NCBI GenBank assembly: GCA_012845835.1
Contig: JABAKD010000021.1
Location: 6,523,859 to 6,587,858, forward strand
Direction: 5' to 3'
Source of the DNA: Undaria pinnatifida
Taxonomy: Eukaryota > Sar > Phaeophyceae > Laminariales > Alariaceae
DNA: 64,000 bases
The notes beneath the pieces were generated by a model. The model was not told the origin of the DNA. It did no database searches and saw nothing but the letters and a program-made list of their open reading frames with translations. Below, in pieces: positions 1 through 9,410 of this stretch. Position 1 is the first letter of the stretch. Each line of letters opens with the position of its first letter. Both the position numbers and the translations under genes were made by a program.

Positions 1-339
1 TAGCATGAAGGCTACAGTGCGGTGTCTGCTTCCTTGGCATACAACATTGGATGAAATTCCAATACACGTGGCCTATTTCGCCTGTGTTTGAATTGATGTT
101 GAGATACGGTTTCGAAAGGCCTGTTATTATCCGTATTGAGATAACTTGGATGTGTTTGGTATGATAAGGTTTGCGTTTTTTATATAAGAGTCAACAAATA
201 GATCAGGGGCACGAGCCTCCAATCTCAGAAGCCATCCGGGGTTCTTTTGGAATCGAATATAGCTACGTCTCTACGTAGGCTACGAAAGTGAGTACTCTCC
301 GGGGACCTGCTCAATTGTCAGACCTGCAGGGGACACTCT

Positions 340-828
340 GTGTCTCCGCCCAGTACCCTTACACTATGGCGTCGTCACAAGCTCGACTTGCTATTGCGGC
401 AGCGTTTCTCCAATCTCTCCGATTGTTTTTGGGTATCGATTTTGCGTTTTCTTTCCATCGAGCCCAAAACCCCTGTTCCTTCACGGGTGGCTTCTCAGTG
501 GAGAAATTGCACTAACTTCTACAACGTCGACCATAACAGCAGTGAGATGGCAGGGGCCCCTCCTATCGGTCGCCGGGCACGCACCACGCAGACGACACCT
601 TCCAACTACGTGCGGATGACACTGCGCTTCGGAGCAAACTCCTCGTCTCGGCTTTTAGTTCGCATTAGTTCCCCGCCAGCTGTGATATATGGTCCACTCC
701 GCAGCGGAACTGCCCAAACCCCATCCACCAAGAGCACAATTCTCGTCTCGGCTTTGGGTCGCATCAGTTCCCCGCCAGGGGGTCGCATTGACCATCCCGC
801 GGTGGAACTGCCCAAGCCCGACCCTTGA
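340..828 (+). CDS. Conserved frame a, tandem unit 1 (unknown protein)
   Basis: This 162-codon open frame has a close partner in the next tandem unit (2,129-2,596). The shared part runs from about codon 36 to codon 100 and includes TPVPSRVASQWR and SSEMAGAPPIGRR, with the partner reading TPVPSRVASQWR and SSEMAGAPPVGRR. Similarity fades where unit 1 carries its own 100-bp internal duplication. The frame has no early ATG: its first codon is GTG, and the first ATG lies inside the conserved part at about 547. It is therefore either an exon, a remnant, or an unused frame kept open by chance. I do not recognise the family. A GTGAGT donor-like signal lies just upstream at 291. Confidence 0.3.
   Translation: MSPPSTLTLWRRHKLDLLLRQRFSNLSDCFWVSILRFLSIEPKTPVPSRVASQWRNCTNFYNVDHNSSEMAGAPPIGRRARTTQTTPSNYVRMTLRFGANSSSRLLVRISSPPAVIYGPLRSGTAQTPSTKSTILVSALGRISSPPGGRIDHPAVELPKPDP
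637..815 (+). repeat. About 98-bp internal tandem duplication in unit 1
   Basis: Two adjacent copies begin with CTCGTCTCGGCTTT, continue with CGCATNAGTTCCCCGCCAG, and end with GGAACTGCCCAA. They are absent from unit 2 and account for most of the extra length of unit 1. Confidence 0.75.
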
Positions 829-831
829 AAC

Positions 832-1197
832 TTGGTTTCTCCCCGCTCAGCCAACACGTCGCCCTGCACATGTCCGCGAGCTGCTAGTACAAGTCCCAAG
901 ATCACCGGTCGACCTGTACCATTTTTTCTGTGCTTCGGGTTTGAGGCATATTCACGGCGCGCCACGGAAAAGCGTACTGGAATCAACCCTTCGAAGAACC
1001 ATCGACGTGCACTTGTCTTGCTGGGAGAGTCCATTGGCCTGCATACACATTTATTGACCGAGCCAGACCGAAGTTCGCCTGAACCTCTTGGACTACGGTC
1101 ACGGTGCTCTAGGAGCTCATGTCTGGGCTCCTTCTCTGTGGGCCTCTCTGTATATGAAACGACGGTGCTCATGGATGGTTTAGGCTTTGTCGTTTAA
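832..1197 (+). CDS. Conserved frame b, tandem unit 1 (unknown protein)
   Basis: This 121-codon frame aligns with 2,377-2,832 in unit 2. Shared residues include INPSKNHRR (unit 2 INSSKDQRR), GLHTHLLTEPDR (unit 2 DLHTFWLTESDR) and PLGLR, then FSV and VL..LGF. Most of about 100 codons stay open and alignable in both units, which is more than expected for unused sequence of this divergence. No family is recognised, and there are no transmembrane or signal features. The start is uncertain because the frame may be an exon. It follows frame a in the same orientation, so a and b could be parts of one spliced gene per unit; this is inference. Confidence 0.3.
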   Translation: MVSPRSANTSPCTCPRAASTSPKITGRPVPFFLCFGFEAYSRRATEKRTGINPSKNHRRALVLLGESIGLHTHLLTEPDRSSPEPLGLRSRCSRSSCLGSFSVGLSVYETTVLMDGLGFVV

Positions 1198-2128
1198 CGA
1201 TTGTTTCCAATGCGTTACTGCATAGACTTCAGTACATACGGCGATCCGTCCTGCGGGTTGAACAAACTGCTGTGCTCCCTTTCTGCTGAAAATAATACAG
1301 ATACAATTTCGACGCAACCCAAACCCTTCCCCGACCTTTCGCGATCCACCGCGTTCCACTGCGTCACATACCTTTGATCGCCATCATGTAGGCAGTGCTA
1401 CCAACTACATAGCGGTTGGTTTTTGGCATAGTTTCCCGTTGTATTAGCTCCTGGCCTCCCCTCCATATCGATGAGGGCTTGCCTCGCCGTTGTGCCGTTC
1501 CTGTGGTTGGTTTACCGTAGAGCCTTTTCTGCCCCCCCCCCGCCACACCCCAGATATGCGGCAGGTTCTACAGCTTCCCCCCCCCACACACACACACCGG
1601 CGGTACGCGGCAGGTTTTTGATAGGTGGATTTTGCTATGTGGAATGTTCTGCGTTTCCTTCAATAGTGTTTCTCTGCGCGTTCCTGGCTTTTTAGCCAGA
1701 CCATTAGAGGTGTGGGAGTGGAGTTTGAGGAGCTGCATCTTCGACTCATGGTTGAGTTCGTAGAACCGGAGTATCCCTAGATCTCCCTAATGTCTGCACA
1801 TACATGCAGTCCGTCAGGGTGAACGTGTGTTGAAATACGGCATGGAAAGCCCAGTAGGTATCCGTATTTAGATAATTTGGATGAGTTTCGTATGATAGGG
1901 TTAGTGTTTTATATTCTGGATAGTCAGGAAATAGACCGGGGGCACGAGCCTCCGCTGTCAGAAGCCATCCGGGGCTCTGGCGGAATCGAATATAGCTACG
2001 CCTTGACGAAGTCTGGGAAAGTGAGTACTCTCCGATTACCTGATCAAATGACAGACGCGCAGGTGACACCCTGTGCCTTCACTCAATACCGTTACACTAT
2101 GCCGTCGTCTTAAGCTTGACACGCTACT

Positions 2129-2596
2129 GTGGCAGCGCTCTTCCAAATCTCTGTGATCCTTTCTTTCGCAGCGATTTTACTTCTGCTTTTCATCGAGCCC
2201 ACAACCCCTGTTCCTTCACGGGTGGCTTCTCAATGGAGGGAGTGTGCTTCTTCCTACAATGGCTACCGCATTAGCAGTGAGATGGCGGGCGCTCCTCCTG
2301 TTGGTCGGCGGCCACGTACCAGACGAACGACACCTCCCAACTACGGGCGGACGACACTGCTCTCATCAGACTTGGTTTGCACGTGGCTCAGCCAGCATGT
2401 TGCCCACCACCTCTCCGCGAGCTGCCAGCACAAATCCCAAGATCGCTCGTCGACCAGTCGTTTGTTTTGCGCTTCGGGGTTGAGGTTTGTGCACGAGACG
2501 CCACGGATGAGGAGACAGAAATCAACTCTTCGAAGGACCAGAGACGTGGACTTCTCTTGCGAAGAGAGACCATCGATCTTCATACATTTTGGCTGA
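2129..2596 (+). CDS. Conserved frame a, tandem unit 2 (unknown protein)
   Basis: This is the unit 2 partner of 340-828. It has 155 codons, with a hydrophobic stretch near residues 5-25 (FAAILLLLFIE) followed by the shared TPVPSRVASQWR and SSEMAGAPPVGRR segments. A second frame over the same DNA (2,259-2,480) starts MATALAVRWRALLLLVGG, which resembles a signal peptide, but unit 1 does not keep that ATG. The shared frame is therefore the better candidate. The product is unknown. Confidence 0.3.
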   Translation: MAALFQISVILSFAAILLLLFIEPTTPVPSRVASQWRECASSYNGYRISSEMAGAPPVGRRPRTRRTTPPNYGRTTLLSSDLVCTWLSQHVAHHLSASCQHKSQDRSSTSRLFCASGLRFVHETPRMRRQKSTLRRTRDVDFSCEERPSIFIHFG

Positions 2597-2832
2597 CAGA
2601 GTCAGACCGAACTTCGCGGGACCCCCTTGGACTACGGGCACCGTTCTCTGGGAGCTCATCCCGGAGCTACTTCTCTGTGGTCCTTCCTGGGAAAGAACAG
2701 GCAGTGCTCGTGGAATGTTTGGGCTTTCTCGTTCGGCGATTGTTTCCAGCACACGCGTTATCGTATAGGTTTCAGTACATACGTCGATCCGTCTGGTGCG
2801 TGGAACATATTGCAGTGCAAGTTTTCTGTTGA
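2377..2832 (+). CDS. Conserved frame b, tandem unit 2 (unknown protein)
   Basis: This is the unit 2 partner of 832-1,197. It has 151 codons and overlaps frame a in another phase. The shared core holds INSSKDQRR, LHTFWLTESDRTS, PLGLRAPFSGSS and VLVECLGFLV. The frame stays open about 35 codons further than in unit 1. No family is recognised. The first codon is not ATG, so this may be an internal exon or a remnant. Confidence 0.3.
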   Translation: MHVAQPACCPPPLRELPAQIPRSLVDQSFVLRFGVEVCARDATDEETEINSSKDQRRGLLLRRETIDLHTFWLTESDRTSRDPLGLRAPFSGSSSRSYFSVVLPGKEQAVLVECLGFLVRRLFPAHALSYRFQYIRRSVWCVEHIAVQVFC

Positions 2833-4174
2833 GAGTAGTACAGGTAGTAATGACGCAACTCGGATCCCTTCCCGATCTTTCGCGATCAACAGCGCTCCAC
2901 TGCGTCACGTAGGTTCAACCACCGTCATGTTCGCAGCGCTACCAACTACATTGCTGGTGGTTTTGGGAATGTTTTCTCCCTGGTATTAGCGGCTGTGTTC
3001 ACGTCCATATCGACGAGGTCTCGCATCGATGTTGTGCCTTTCCTGTAGTGGGTTTACCGTAGAGCCGTTTCTGTCTACTTCCCGCCACACCGTCGGAATG
3101 CGGCAGGTGTTTGGTCATGGTATTTTGCCTTGTTGTATGGTCTGCGTTTCCTTCAACTGTTTTCCTTCGGGTGTTCCTGGCCCCATAGCCAGATCGTTCG
3201 AGGTGTGGGAGTGGGATGTGAGGAGCCGCATCTTCGACTTATGGCTTAGTTCGTAGAACCGGAGCTTCCGCGAATGTTCCGCATTTCCGCATATGCGGCT
3301 CGTCAGGGTGGCATATTGTTGAGATACGGCCTCGAACGGTAAGAAATTATCCGTATTGAGATAATTTGGATGGGTTTCGTATGATAAGGTTTGCGTTTCA
3401 TATTCAGGATAGTCAGGAAGTAGATCAGGGACACGAGCCTCCGACCCCGGAAGCCATCCGGGGCTCTGGTGATATCGAGTACAGCCACGCCTGTACGAAG
3501 GCTACGAAAGTGAGTACTCTCAGAGGACCTATTCAAATAGCAAACCTGCAGGGGACACTCTGTGTCTCCACCCAAAAACCATACACTGACGTATACCCAA
3601 ATTTCGATGCGTCTAAAGCTCACTCTGCCTTGTTGTTATTACGAGCGAATGCAAGTTCCTAACTTCATCCGAAACTTAACAACCTAAATCGAGATCGTCA
3701 AAAGCGGTGTGTGCTTTAGATTTCTTTCCACCGACGGCCAAATCAAGATAATAAATAGGTCTCAAGATATTTGCTAACCAACAACGCGAACGCCGCGATA
3801 GCGCCCACGTAAGACCACCACTAATGCTGACAATATTGCCAGCGGGTCATAAAACATCAAACACCCACAGGGCTCGTCATCGCGCACCGGGCAGCACAGC
3901 AGCATGGAGCAACCAGCATTGTCAGAGCCAGAACATAGACCGCCTCGCCCACGCCGAGCGTTGCGGGTGGAAAACTGGTTGCCCGCGAAATGGAGATTTT
4001 TAGAGTCAACATTAACATTTTGCGAGACGCGTCTGCTCGTACCTGGTATCTTACTCGTACCCTGGGGCTTAACACATCCTAATGCTCATCATCTGCAGAA
4101 CTACAGCAGGAACCAGGTTCAGTCTCCTGCATGCCGCCACACACAGGTAATTGCACCTGCCGCGAACACCGCCG

Positions 4175-4294
4175 ATGCTGGCGGTGGTGCTGGTACTGCT
4201 ATTGTCCTGTGTTGGATTCGGTTGTGCCCGAGAAGTAGATCAAGGGTTGGGGTCGATTGTGCTAGGAAAATACAACCCGCGACGAAGAATCATC

Positions 4295-4328
<34 letters not shown>

Positions 4329-4351
4329 GTCGTGCACGTTGCCCACAGTGA
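4175..4351 (+). CDS. Exon 1, copy A: signal peptide plus poly-Asn tract
   Basis: The ATG at 4,175 opens MLAVVLVLLLSCVGFGCA, a hydrophobic core with a small-residue cleavage site, followed by REVDQG. Arm B starts MTAVVPVLLLSCVGFVCA then RNVEQE, so the signal peptide is conserved in sequence and hydrophobicity. In arm A the frame then runs into 11 asparagines encoded by an AAC repeat and stops at 4,351. The mature protein probably continues in another exon, and no donor is certain. Confidence 0.45.
4294..4328 (+). repeat. (CAA)n microsatellite
   Basis: About twelve CAA/AAC units lie inside exon 1 of copy A. The matching place in arm B (about 54,560) is only a short interrupted AAC stretch, so the expansion is specific to arm A. 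It reads as poly-Asn in the exon 1 frame and poly-Gln in another frame. Confidence 0.95.
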
Positions 4352-5139
4352 TATCTATCCTGTTGAGTGAGGTCCTTGCGACACTAGGCTTTGGTATAAG
4401 GTTTACCAATCACGTCGGTGAGACCAGATTGCTGCACGAACGTTAAGGGCGTCAACGAAGGGCTATTTCACGACGTATCATGTACGATTGTTCGGATCGA
4501 TCGACTATGAATAACAGAAAAAAACTACAGCAAAGTCACCCAAAACATATTTTCGCCTTACGAACCTCGGTTAAACACCTGAGCACGAAAAATCTCAAGC
4601 AATGCTTCCTTGGGCGTAGAAAGGGAAAATATTTTAAGCATGATGGCATGGACTGGTTGGCGTAAACCAATATCCAGTTTACCATGAAATTTACATGTAG
4701 AACGAGATATTGCGAAACTGGGCTGTTTCGTTTTTGGGCCTCCTCTGATTATATTGATGTTAGTGTGCGTGAAACTGAAAGTTGACTCACACTCCTCTGG
4801 GATGTGAACGACAATATACATAATCAAATACCTCTGTTATCGGCGTCATTGTTCTTGAGAAAAGTCCGATCGAAATCATCCCTTATAGCAAGAAAAATAC
4901 CAAATTCCATGCTAAGCAAAAGTGCTACAGTACAAGACAAAATAGTAAACTTTTCGACTGCATGTGGTCCACGACGCCCCATGGTCCATGCAATTGATGG
5001 CATTTGGTCCAAGGTATATTATACCTTTCTCTTCAAACGAAGGAGGATATTTTACATTCAAATTTAGCTACAAAAGGTCCATGTGAATCCGGGCAGAACA
5101 CTTTGCTATACCAGGTAATATGCTTTCATCTTGGTACAG

Positions 5140-5277
5140 GTTAACGAAGGGATAATATCTAGCATACCACGTATCATTGGCGTGGCAGGCAAAAATAACG
5201 ACCCCAAAATATATGTGAAGTCGTCGTCGGGCATGGACTGCCGCAGACACGTGACGGTCTTGGAATTTCGCTGCTGA
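5140..5277 (+). CDS. Conserved exon block, copy A (SGMDCRRH)
   Basis: It follows an acceptor-like TTGGTACAG. The residues IPRII, DPK and SGMDCRRH match copy B (53,524-53,703), which has the acceptor TTGTACAG at the same place. Copy A reaches a stop at 5,277, whereas copy B stays open for another 14 residues (LTNACRGLLSL). The downstream DNA is still shared and is open in another phase in copy A, so one copy has lost the frame. Confidence 0.35.
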   Translation, partial: VNEGIISSIPRIIGVAGKNNDPKIYVKSSSGMDCRRHVTVLEFRC

Positions 5278-5687
5278 CCAACGCCTGCCGTGGGCTGCTG
5301 TCTTTAGCTGTTTGGTATTACGCGCTATTACGCAACTGCTGCAAGCTGCTGGCAAAATTCAGGCCTGGAGAGGTCGCTGACGTCCTCGCGTGCTGCAGCC
5401 ATGTCTACAAGCGCGGGAACTCTGCGAGCCAGGGGACGTCAAATGCCCCGCTATGACGGGGTTGTGGGCTGTGCGGTCTGTAGTCGTCTCTTTTAGCAAG
5501 AGCACAACGTACACGGCCTACGCTCGTCATTAACACGGGTGAAGTGGAGCTCGAACCTTCGCCCCCAGAGCTCGTGGCTCGGAGGCAAGCAAAGATACTC
5601 CCTTTCAGCTTTACCGTGATACTAATATCCAGCATTTAATGTGTCTGTTGTACTATTTGCTTGCTTCAGTAGCAAACCATTTTTCAT

Positions 5688-5948
5688 TTGCCACTTGAAC
5701 TTCTGCTTGGGATCCATGATTACTATCCGTTAACGGCTACACTACGCCTTCACTGGCAACCTAACGTATTTGTTTTTCTCTACAGCAATAAACTTCTAGT
5801 TGACATAACGGTCAACAGTGCTGATATTACTGAAATTGTGTGTAACCCGGATGTTAATGGTCGTCTCGCCGTCTCTGTCGTATACACCATGTATCAGTGT
5901 CACAAGATGAGCCCTGCAATGCACTCCAAATGCCGAATCCGGACCGCC
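5688..5948 (+). CDS. Conserved exon block, copy A (YPLTATLRLHW ... CRIRTA)
   Basis: The frame shares YPLTATLRLHW, DITVNS, DVN and CRIRTAV with copy B (52,881-53,168). It ends at ACCGCC followed by GTAGGT (copy B GTAGGC), a good donor in the same phase in both. An AG acceptor at 5,784-5,785 may mean that the real exon starts at 5,786, but the upstream 80 bp are also highly conserved and open. No domain is recognised. Confidence 0.4.
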
Positions 5949-6106
5949 GTAGGTACTCATTTATTTCTTATTTTCCCCAGTATTTAATGAAAACATCGGA
6001 CGAATAAAGTCCCCCAAGACCGCAAGCAACCTTCGTACCTGCCGAACGTCACTGCTCTGCTTTTTCAATTGCGACACTCTTCTTACACTCATTTCTAATC
6101 TGTCAG

Positions 6107-6294
6107 GGTGTAGTGCTCGGGGTCGACCTCGTTGGGACGAATCAAGCTGACACGCTCCCTGCTCGAAAAAGAGCGAACAACAACCGACGGGTATCACACG
6201 ACGAGGAAGATGTCAAGATCGAGGATGCTGAGACATATCCGATGTGGCGGGAGCATGACCGTATCCCAATCGCACCCTGTGACATCAGCAGCAG
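6107..6294 (+). CDS. Conserved exon, copy A (GVDLVGTNQADTLPARKRA)
   Basis: This is the clearest exon of the gene. Acceptor CTGTCAG, 188 bp and donor GTAGGATTATG are all the same in copy B (52,539-52,723). It encodes a hydrophilic segment with GVDLVGTNQADTLPAR and then SHDEEDVKIEDAE. Copy B differs by one deleted codon (RANNNRR against RANHRR) and a few substitutions, so the frame was kept for a time after duplication. The phase joins cleanly to the preceding exon. Confidence 0.5.
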
Positions 6295-6399
6295 GTAGGA
6301 TTATGCAACGGTAAGGTCAGCCCTCACCCTCGTCGGTATGTCGATATGCTGGCTTTGAATTGAAGTTACATCCACGGAGTACGAACGAAGCGTTTTTAG

Positions 6400-6576
6400 G
6401 AGGTCGCCATGTTCCCACTTATCACTGTATACGATCATTGTTTGCGTGGTCGCTGTCAAGACTTGATGAACATCTCACAAACGTTTCTGCCGTATCCCTC
6501 TGACATCTTGCATGCAACCTACATTGCTGGCAAACGATCCAGAGACAGCACCCCGGTGCAACTCCCGCGGCTATAG
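6400..6576 (+). CDS. Conserved exon block, copy A (GRCQDLMNISQ)
   Basis: It starts after TTTTTAG; copy B starts after TTTTGCAG at the same place. The shared residues are VYDH, GRCQDLMNISQ, YPSDI and HA. Copy A leaves the shared frame after HAT and stops at 6,576. Copy B has its own stop right after YDH but then runs to 52,131. Each copy is thus damaged at a different point. Confidence 0.4.
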   Translation, partial: EVAMFPLITVYDHCLRGRCQDLMNISQTFLPYPSDILHATYIAGKRSRDSTPVQLPRL

Positions 6577-6608
6577 TTTGTTGGTCGTCATGGAGCCGCA
6601 GCATATGA

Positions 6609-6855
6609 CAGTTTCGGCTGCACCGAAATGATTATTGGTATAGCAACGAGGTATCGGCGGGCTGCACCGGGAGACGGTGGGGATACTGGACAAATGAAAG
6701 GTACACGACACTTGAAAGCTACCTTGTTTATATGCCAAACGTGCACTGGTGCGGGGATCAGCGGATGAGGCTCAAGGGCGCCCAGGTTGCCTTTTCGTCT
6801 CGGCTACCCTATTTGCTGACATTGTCTCTCAATCATCGCTTGGTAGATAAATATG
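6609..6855 (+). CDS. Conserved exon block, copy A (HWCGDQRM)
   Basis: This 82-codon open block encodes YWTNERYTTLESY, then NVHWCGDQRM, then AQVAFSSRLPYLLTL. Its second half is near-identical in copy B (51,928-52,086: NVHWCGDQRM, AQVALSSRLPHLLTL). A GTAAGG donor follows at 6,856; copy B has GCAAG there. The amino-acid differences are conservative (Lys/Asn, Phe/Leu, Tyr/His), as expected if the block was once coding. Confidence 0.45.
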
Positions 6856-7339
6856 GTAAGGTACGCCGTTTATGAATGTATCCTGGGCTTTAGCGCCGTT
6901 ACGTCCAAGACGCGTAGTTGTCTTGCTCATGATGGAGAGTCGTCGCTTTTCACCAAAATCGTCAAGTCAAGGAAATATCATATTGATTGTAGTCCAGACA
7001 GAAAGACTGGGGTGCGCCACTAGGCTCGAGAAACAACCTTCAGTATACAATGTCGTCGTGAAATGCCGGGTCGGATGGAGCAAGCATAGCAAATGGTGAA
7101 AAGTGTACCGAGTACATTATGTAACACGTTTATATTCAATGTAGATAATGTTTCCTTTGATAACCTGATCTTTGTTTTCTTAAGGGCGAAACAGTTGATC
7201 TTGGGCGCGCTTGAGGTTGCAGTTGGGGCTGAACACTGCTGTGACTGCCTACTATCCATACCTGAAGAACTGACAATATCCTATTATTATTTTTCACTAT
7301 TTTTCTGTTTCGATCAGAAATGGTTGGCCTGTACGCACA

Positions 7340-7610
7340 GCCATGGTGCTTCATCATTGGGTAGCGCGTGCGATGTTTCTATGAACCGGTTTGATGATAA
7401 CGTAGAGAGCGAGACATTCGTGTGACGGGACCCCGATTCTCTGCCGTGGTTGATGTGTGGGGGAGAGAAGGTTGTGAAATGTAACGTCGGGGAACACGGA
7501 TATTCTGGCGTGTTGCGTACACGCTACGTGTGTGTCTGTTTCAGCTGCCAAACTAAACGTTGTGTGCACTGTCCGGCATGTCACACGGGATGTGCAGACA
7601 AGCCGGTATA
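7340..7610 (+). pseudogene. Last conserved block, copy A (TGPRFSAVVDVW)
   Basis: This region matches the long open frame of copy B (51,175-51,522). Copy A keeps TGPRFSAVVDVW, RIFWRVAYTLR and MCRQAGIYC in pieces, but stops and phase shifts interrupt it. It is the best evidence that copy A is no longer functional in full. Confidence 0.4.
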
Positions 7611-8030
7611 TACTGTATAGATAAATTGCTCATTGCGGGTTTTGATAGGTATCGGCTTTTTGCCAGAATTTCATTTATCAATCAGCGTGCGTTGTGTTGT
7701 GCGTTTTAGCTGTTCTGTCCATGTTTTTTGCCATAGATGTTGACGCCACCTACAGGTTTATTGGACGATGGTAGCACGGCTTTGTGGTACCAGCCACCAC
7801 GTTAGTGGCAAAAACTCTGAAGCTTGCGTGACGATTTCCGTCTAAACCACGGGGTAGATCTACGCTAGGCAGTATGCAGGTGTTTTTTTCGATGCCCGCT
7901 GAAGCCCAGAAGAGAACCGAGCTAGCTGGAGATTGTCATAGTTGATATACCGTTGACCCGGGAGTCTTTGATTTGCAACTACCGTATTCTGTTCACGCGC
8001 AGTGGTGGGTAATCCGTACAAGCATCTTGA

Positions 8031-9249
8031 GTACAGAAGGAAATGGCAAATATAGCCGCGTTTGTTTTGGACTTTACCTTGTACTGTGTTCTATATACGC
8101 GTTTTAGTGTGGGTTCCGGAACATTTTAAACGATCGATTTTTGTTCATCGCGGAAGCTTGTCAAGTCGCAACTTGGACTTACATTATTGCAGCACTGCGA
8201 TACTACGTGTCGCTCTATTGGGGAGGAACATGTGCGGAATAACTTGAGCCTCGATATAACAACCTCGTCACCGGTGGCGATGTGGCTGCGCTCTGATCTA
8301 TCGGTATTCTGAAACAGAAAGAAACATGCGGTTGAATTCGTGCTATTCTGGCATCAAACAGTTTCGAGTCAACTCTGAATATTATTGCGGGGTTTAATAG
8401 ATTTTTGCGGGGTTCGCGGTGAATGGTGACATGTTCGGTATTTTGGGTAGGAGAAACCTACTCGAGGAAGGTCTCAAACAGAATGGCTTTTTCGCGAGCT
8501 GGTCGGATTCTAGATGTGGCTTTCAAACAAGACACGTCCGGACGTTGCGACGCAGTGAGAGCGGGGGCTAGGATCACGAATTCACCGAGGAAGGTACACT
8601 GGAAGAGTGCAGTTGGTATTTTTGCTTTCACCGGGATTTTGTTTTGGAACACTTGATTTCGGAAAATGGTGTAATATTTCATGATATAGTACTCTAGGTT
8701 CGTAATATTTGCAGTTCGGTAATGATATCTGAGATTTTCCGTTCTTATTTCAGTATTGGATCACCGATGATGGACGATGCTGAGTATATTATGAACTGGA
8801 AGTTTGAGATTTTTGGGACTTGACGACGGCAACGGTTTTGGTAAACTGCCCGGGGTCATCCCTGAGTAATCAGGTTATGGGTTTCTTAATGTACCCCGTA
8901 ATGAGTCTTATCTGAGCCAAATCCTTTTGTTTTTATCCTGCAAGGAGGGGTCAGGCCCACCTGTTACAGATTGTGTGGGGTAGGATTCGCTTGATAAATA
9001 AAGAGGATTATGACTCGTTAAGTAGAGGCAAGGTCTCAAACTCGACGAGTTCCAAACGTCTGAACCCAAGGGCGACTAGTATTTTCGGGAGCTCATTTGC
9101 AATGTTTCTTGATCGATTTTTTGTATTCTTGGAGCGCATCACATTTCGGGAGACAAGTAAATGTTTCTTGATATTGAAAATAGTACGTTTGCACGATTGC
9201 GTTTATAGAATGGAGCCATTCCACTGCAGGCTTGCAGCAGAAAGTCTCT
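8031..9249. other. No gene seen
   Basis: The sequence is T/G-rich with only short open frames (77 codons at most, 8,423-8,656). No similarity to other parts of the window was noticed, and the inverted-arm match stops near 8,030. Confidence 0.5.
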
Positions 9250-9410
9250 GAGCTCCTCACGTGAGGAACTCAATATCTCACCCGAAAAATGAATCCGAAG
9301 GCATTCGTTCGCACAGCCCGACCTTCTATGCCTTAATGCTAGTAAACAATGTAGTCGTGACATTACTCCATTGACCGGCAGTTTGTTCCTCACATGAAAA
9401 CTCAATCGCC
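9250..9410 (+). repeat. Short block matching the reverse complement of 46,985-47,160
   Basis: CTCACCCGAAAAATGA, CATTCGTTC, ACCTTCTATGCCTT and the flanking TCCTCACNTGA elements line up with the reverse complement of 46,985-47,160 at about 65-70 percent by eye. The pair lies inside the 3.8/55 kb arms and keeps mirrored order, so it may be an inner remnant of the same duplication or a separate dispersed repeat. Confidence 0.55.

Larger units (their letters stand above)
96..3592 (+). repeat. Tandem array of a 1.5-1.7 kb unit (two units plus a truncated third)
   Basis: Three copies of the same block start near 96, 1,800 and 3,300. Markers are the stretch around GAGATAATTTGGATG, then ACGAGCCTCC, then AGCCATCCGGGG (near 135-241, 1,862-1,976 and 3,352-3,466), followed by GTGAGTACTCTC (291, 2,020, 3,509). 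The spacing is about 1.73 kb then 1.49 kb. The difference is largely explained by a roughly 100-bp internal duplication in unit 1. The third copy loses similarity near 3,592. Units agree by eye at roughly 70-75 percent, so the duplication is not recent. The left edge is cut by the window. Confidence 0.85.
4175..7610 (+). pseudogene. Unknown multi-exon gene, copy A (signal-peptide protein; decayed)
   Basis: Comparison with arm B shows a series of conserved exon-like blocks on this strand: 4,175-4,351, 5,140-5,277, 5,688-5,948, 6,107-6,294, 6,400-6,576, 6,609-6,855, and a last block at about 7,340-7,610. Several are bounded by AG/GT signals at matching places in both arms. The first block encodes a signal peptide, so the product would enter the secretory pathway. 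A late block has TGPRFSAVVDVW and an earlier one HWCGDQRM. These loosely recall Golgi glycosyltransferases of the OCH1-like kind, but the key acidic motif was not found and I do not assign a function. Stops and phase changes in blocks that stay open in copy B, and the reverse, suggest that both copies are decaying. Confidence 0.45.
3768..8030 (+). repeat. Arm A of a diverged inverted duplication (about 4.3 kb)
   Basis: The sequence matches the reverse complement of 50,790-55,150 almost throughout, in the same order, at roughly 70-75 percent by eye. The left edge is near CTAACCAACAACGCGA (3,773). The right edge is past GTTCACGCGCAGTGG (about 7,993-8,007). Both exon-like and intervening sequence are shared, so this is a DNA-level duplication and not a processed copy. 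No terminal inverted repeat or target duplication is visible at the edges, which argues against a simple DNA transposon. Confidence 0.85.

Noticed and set aside
1526-1600. C-rich stretches as a regulatory or G-quadruplex element
   Set aside because: Only short C9/C7 runs in one tandem unit, absent from the other unit, so probably simple slippage.
3768-8030. Arm A as a DNA transposon
   Set aside because: No terminal inverted repeats, no target duplication and no transposase motif; introns appear shared between arms.
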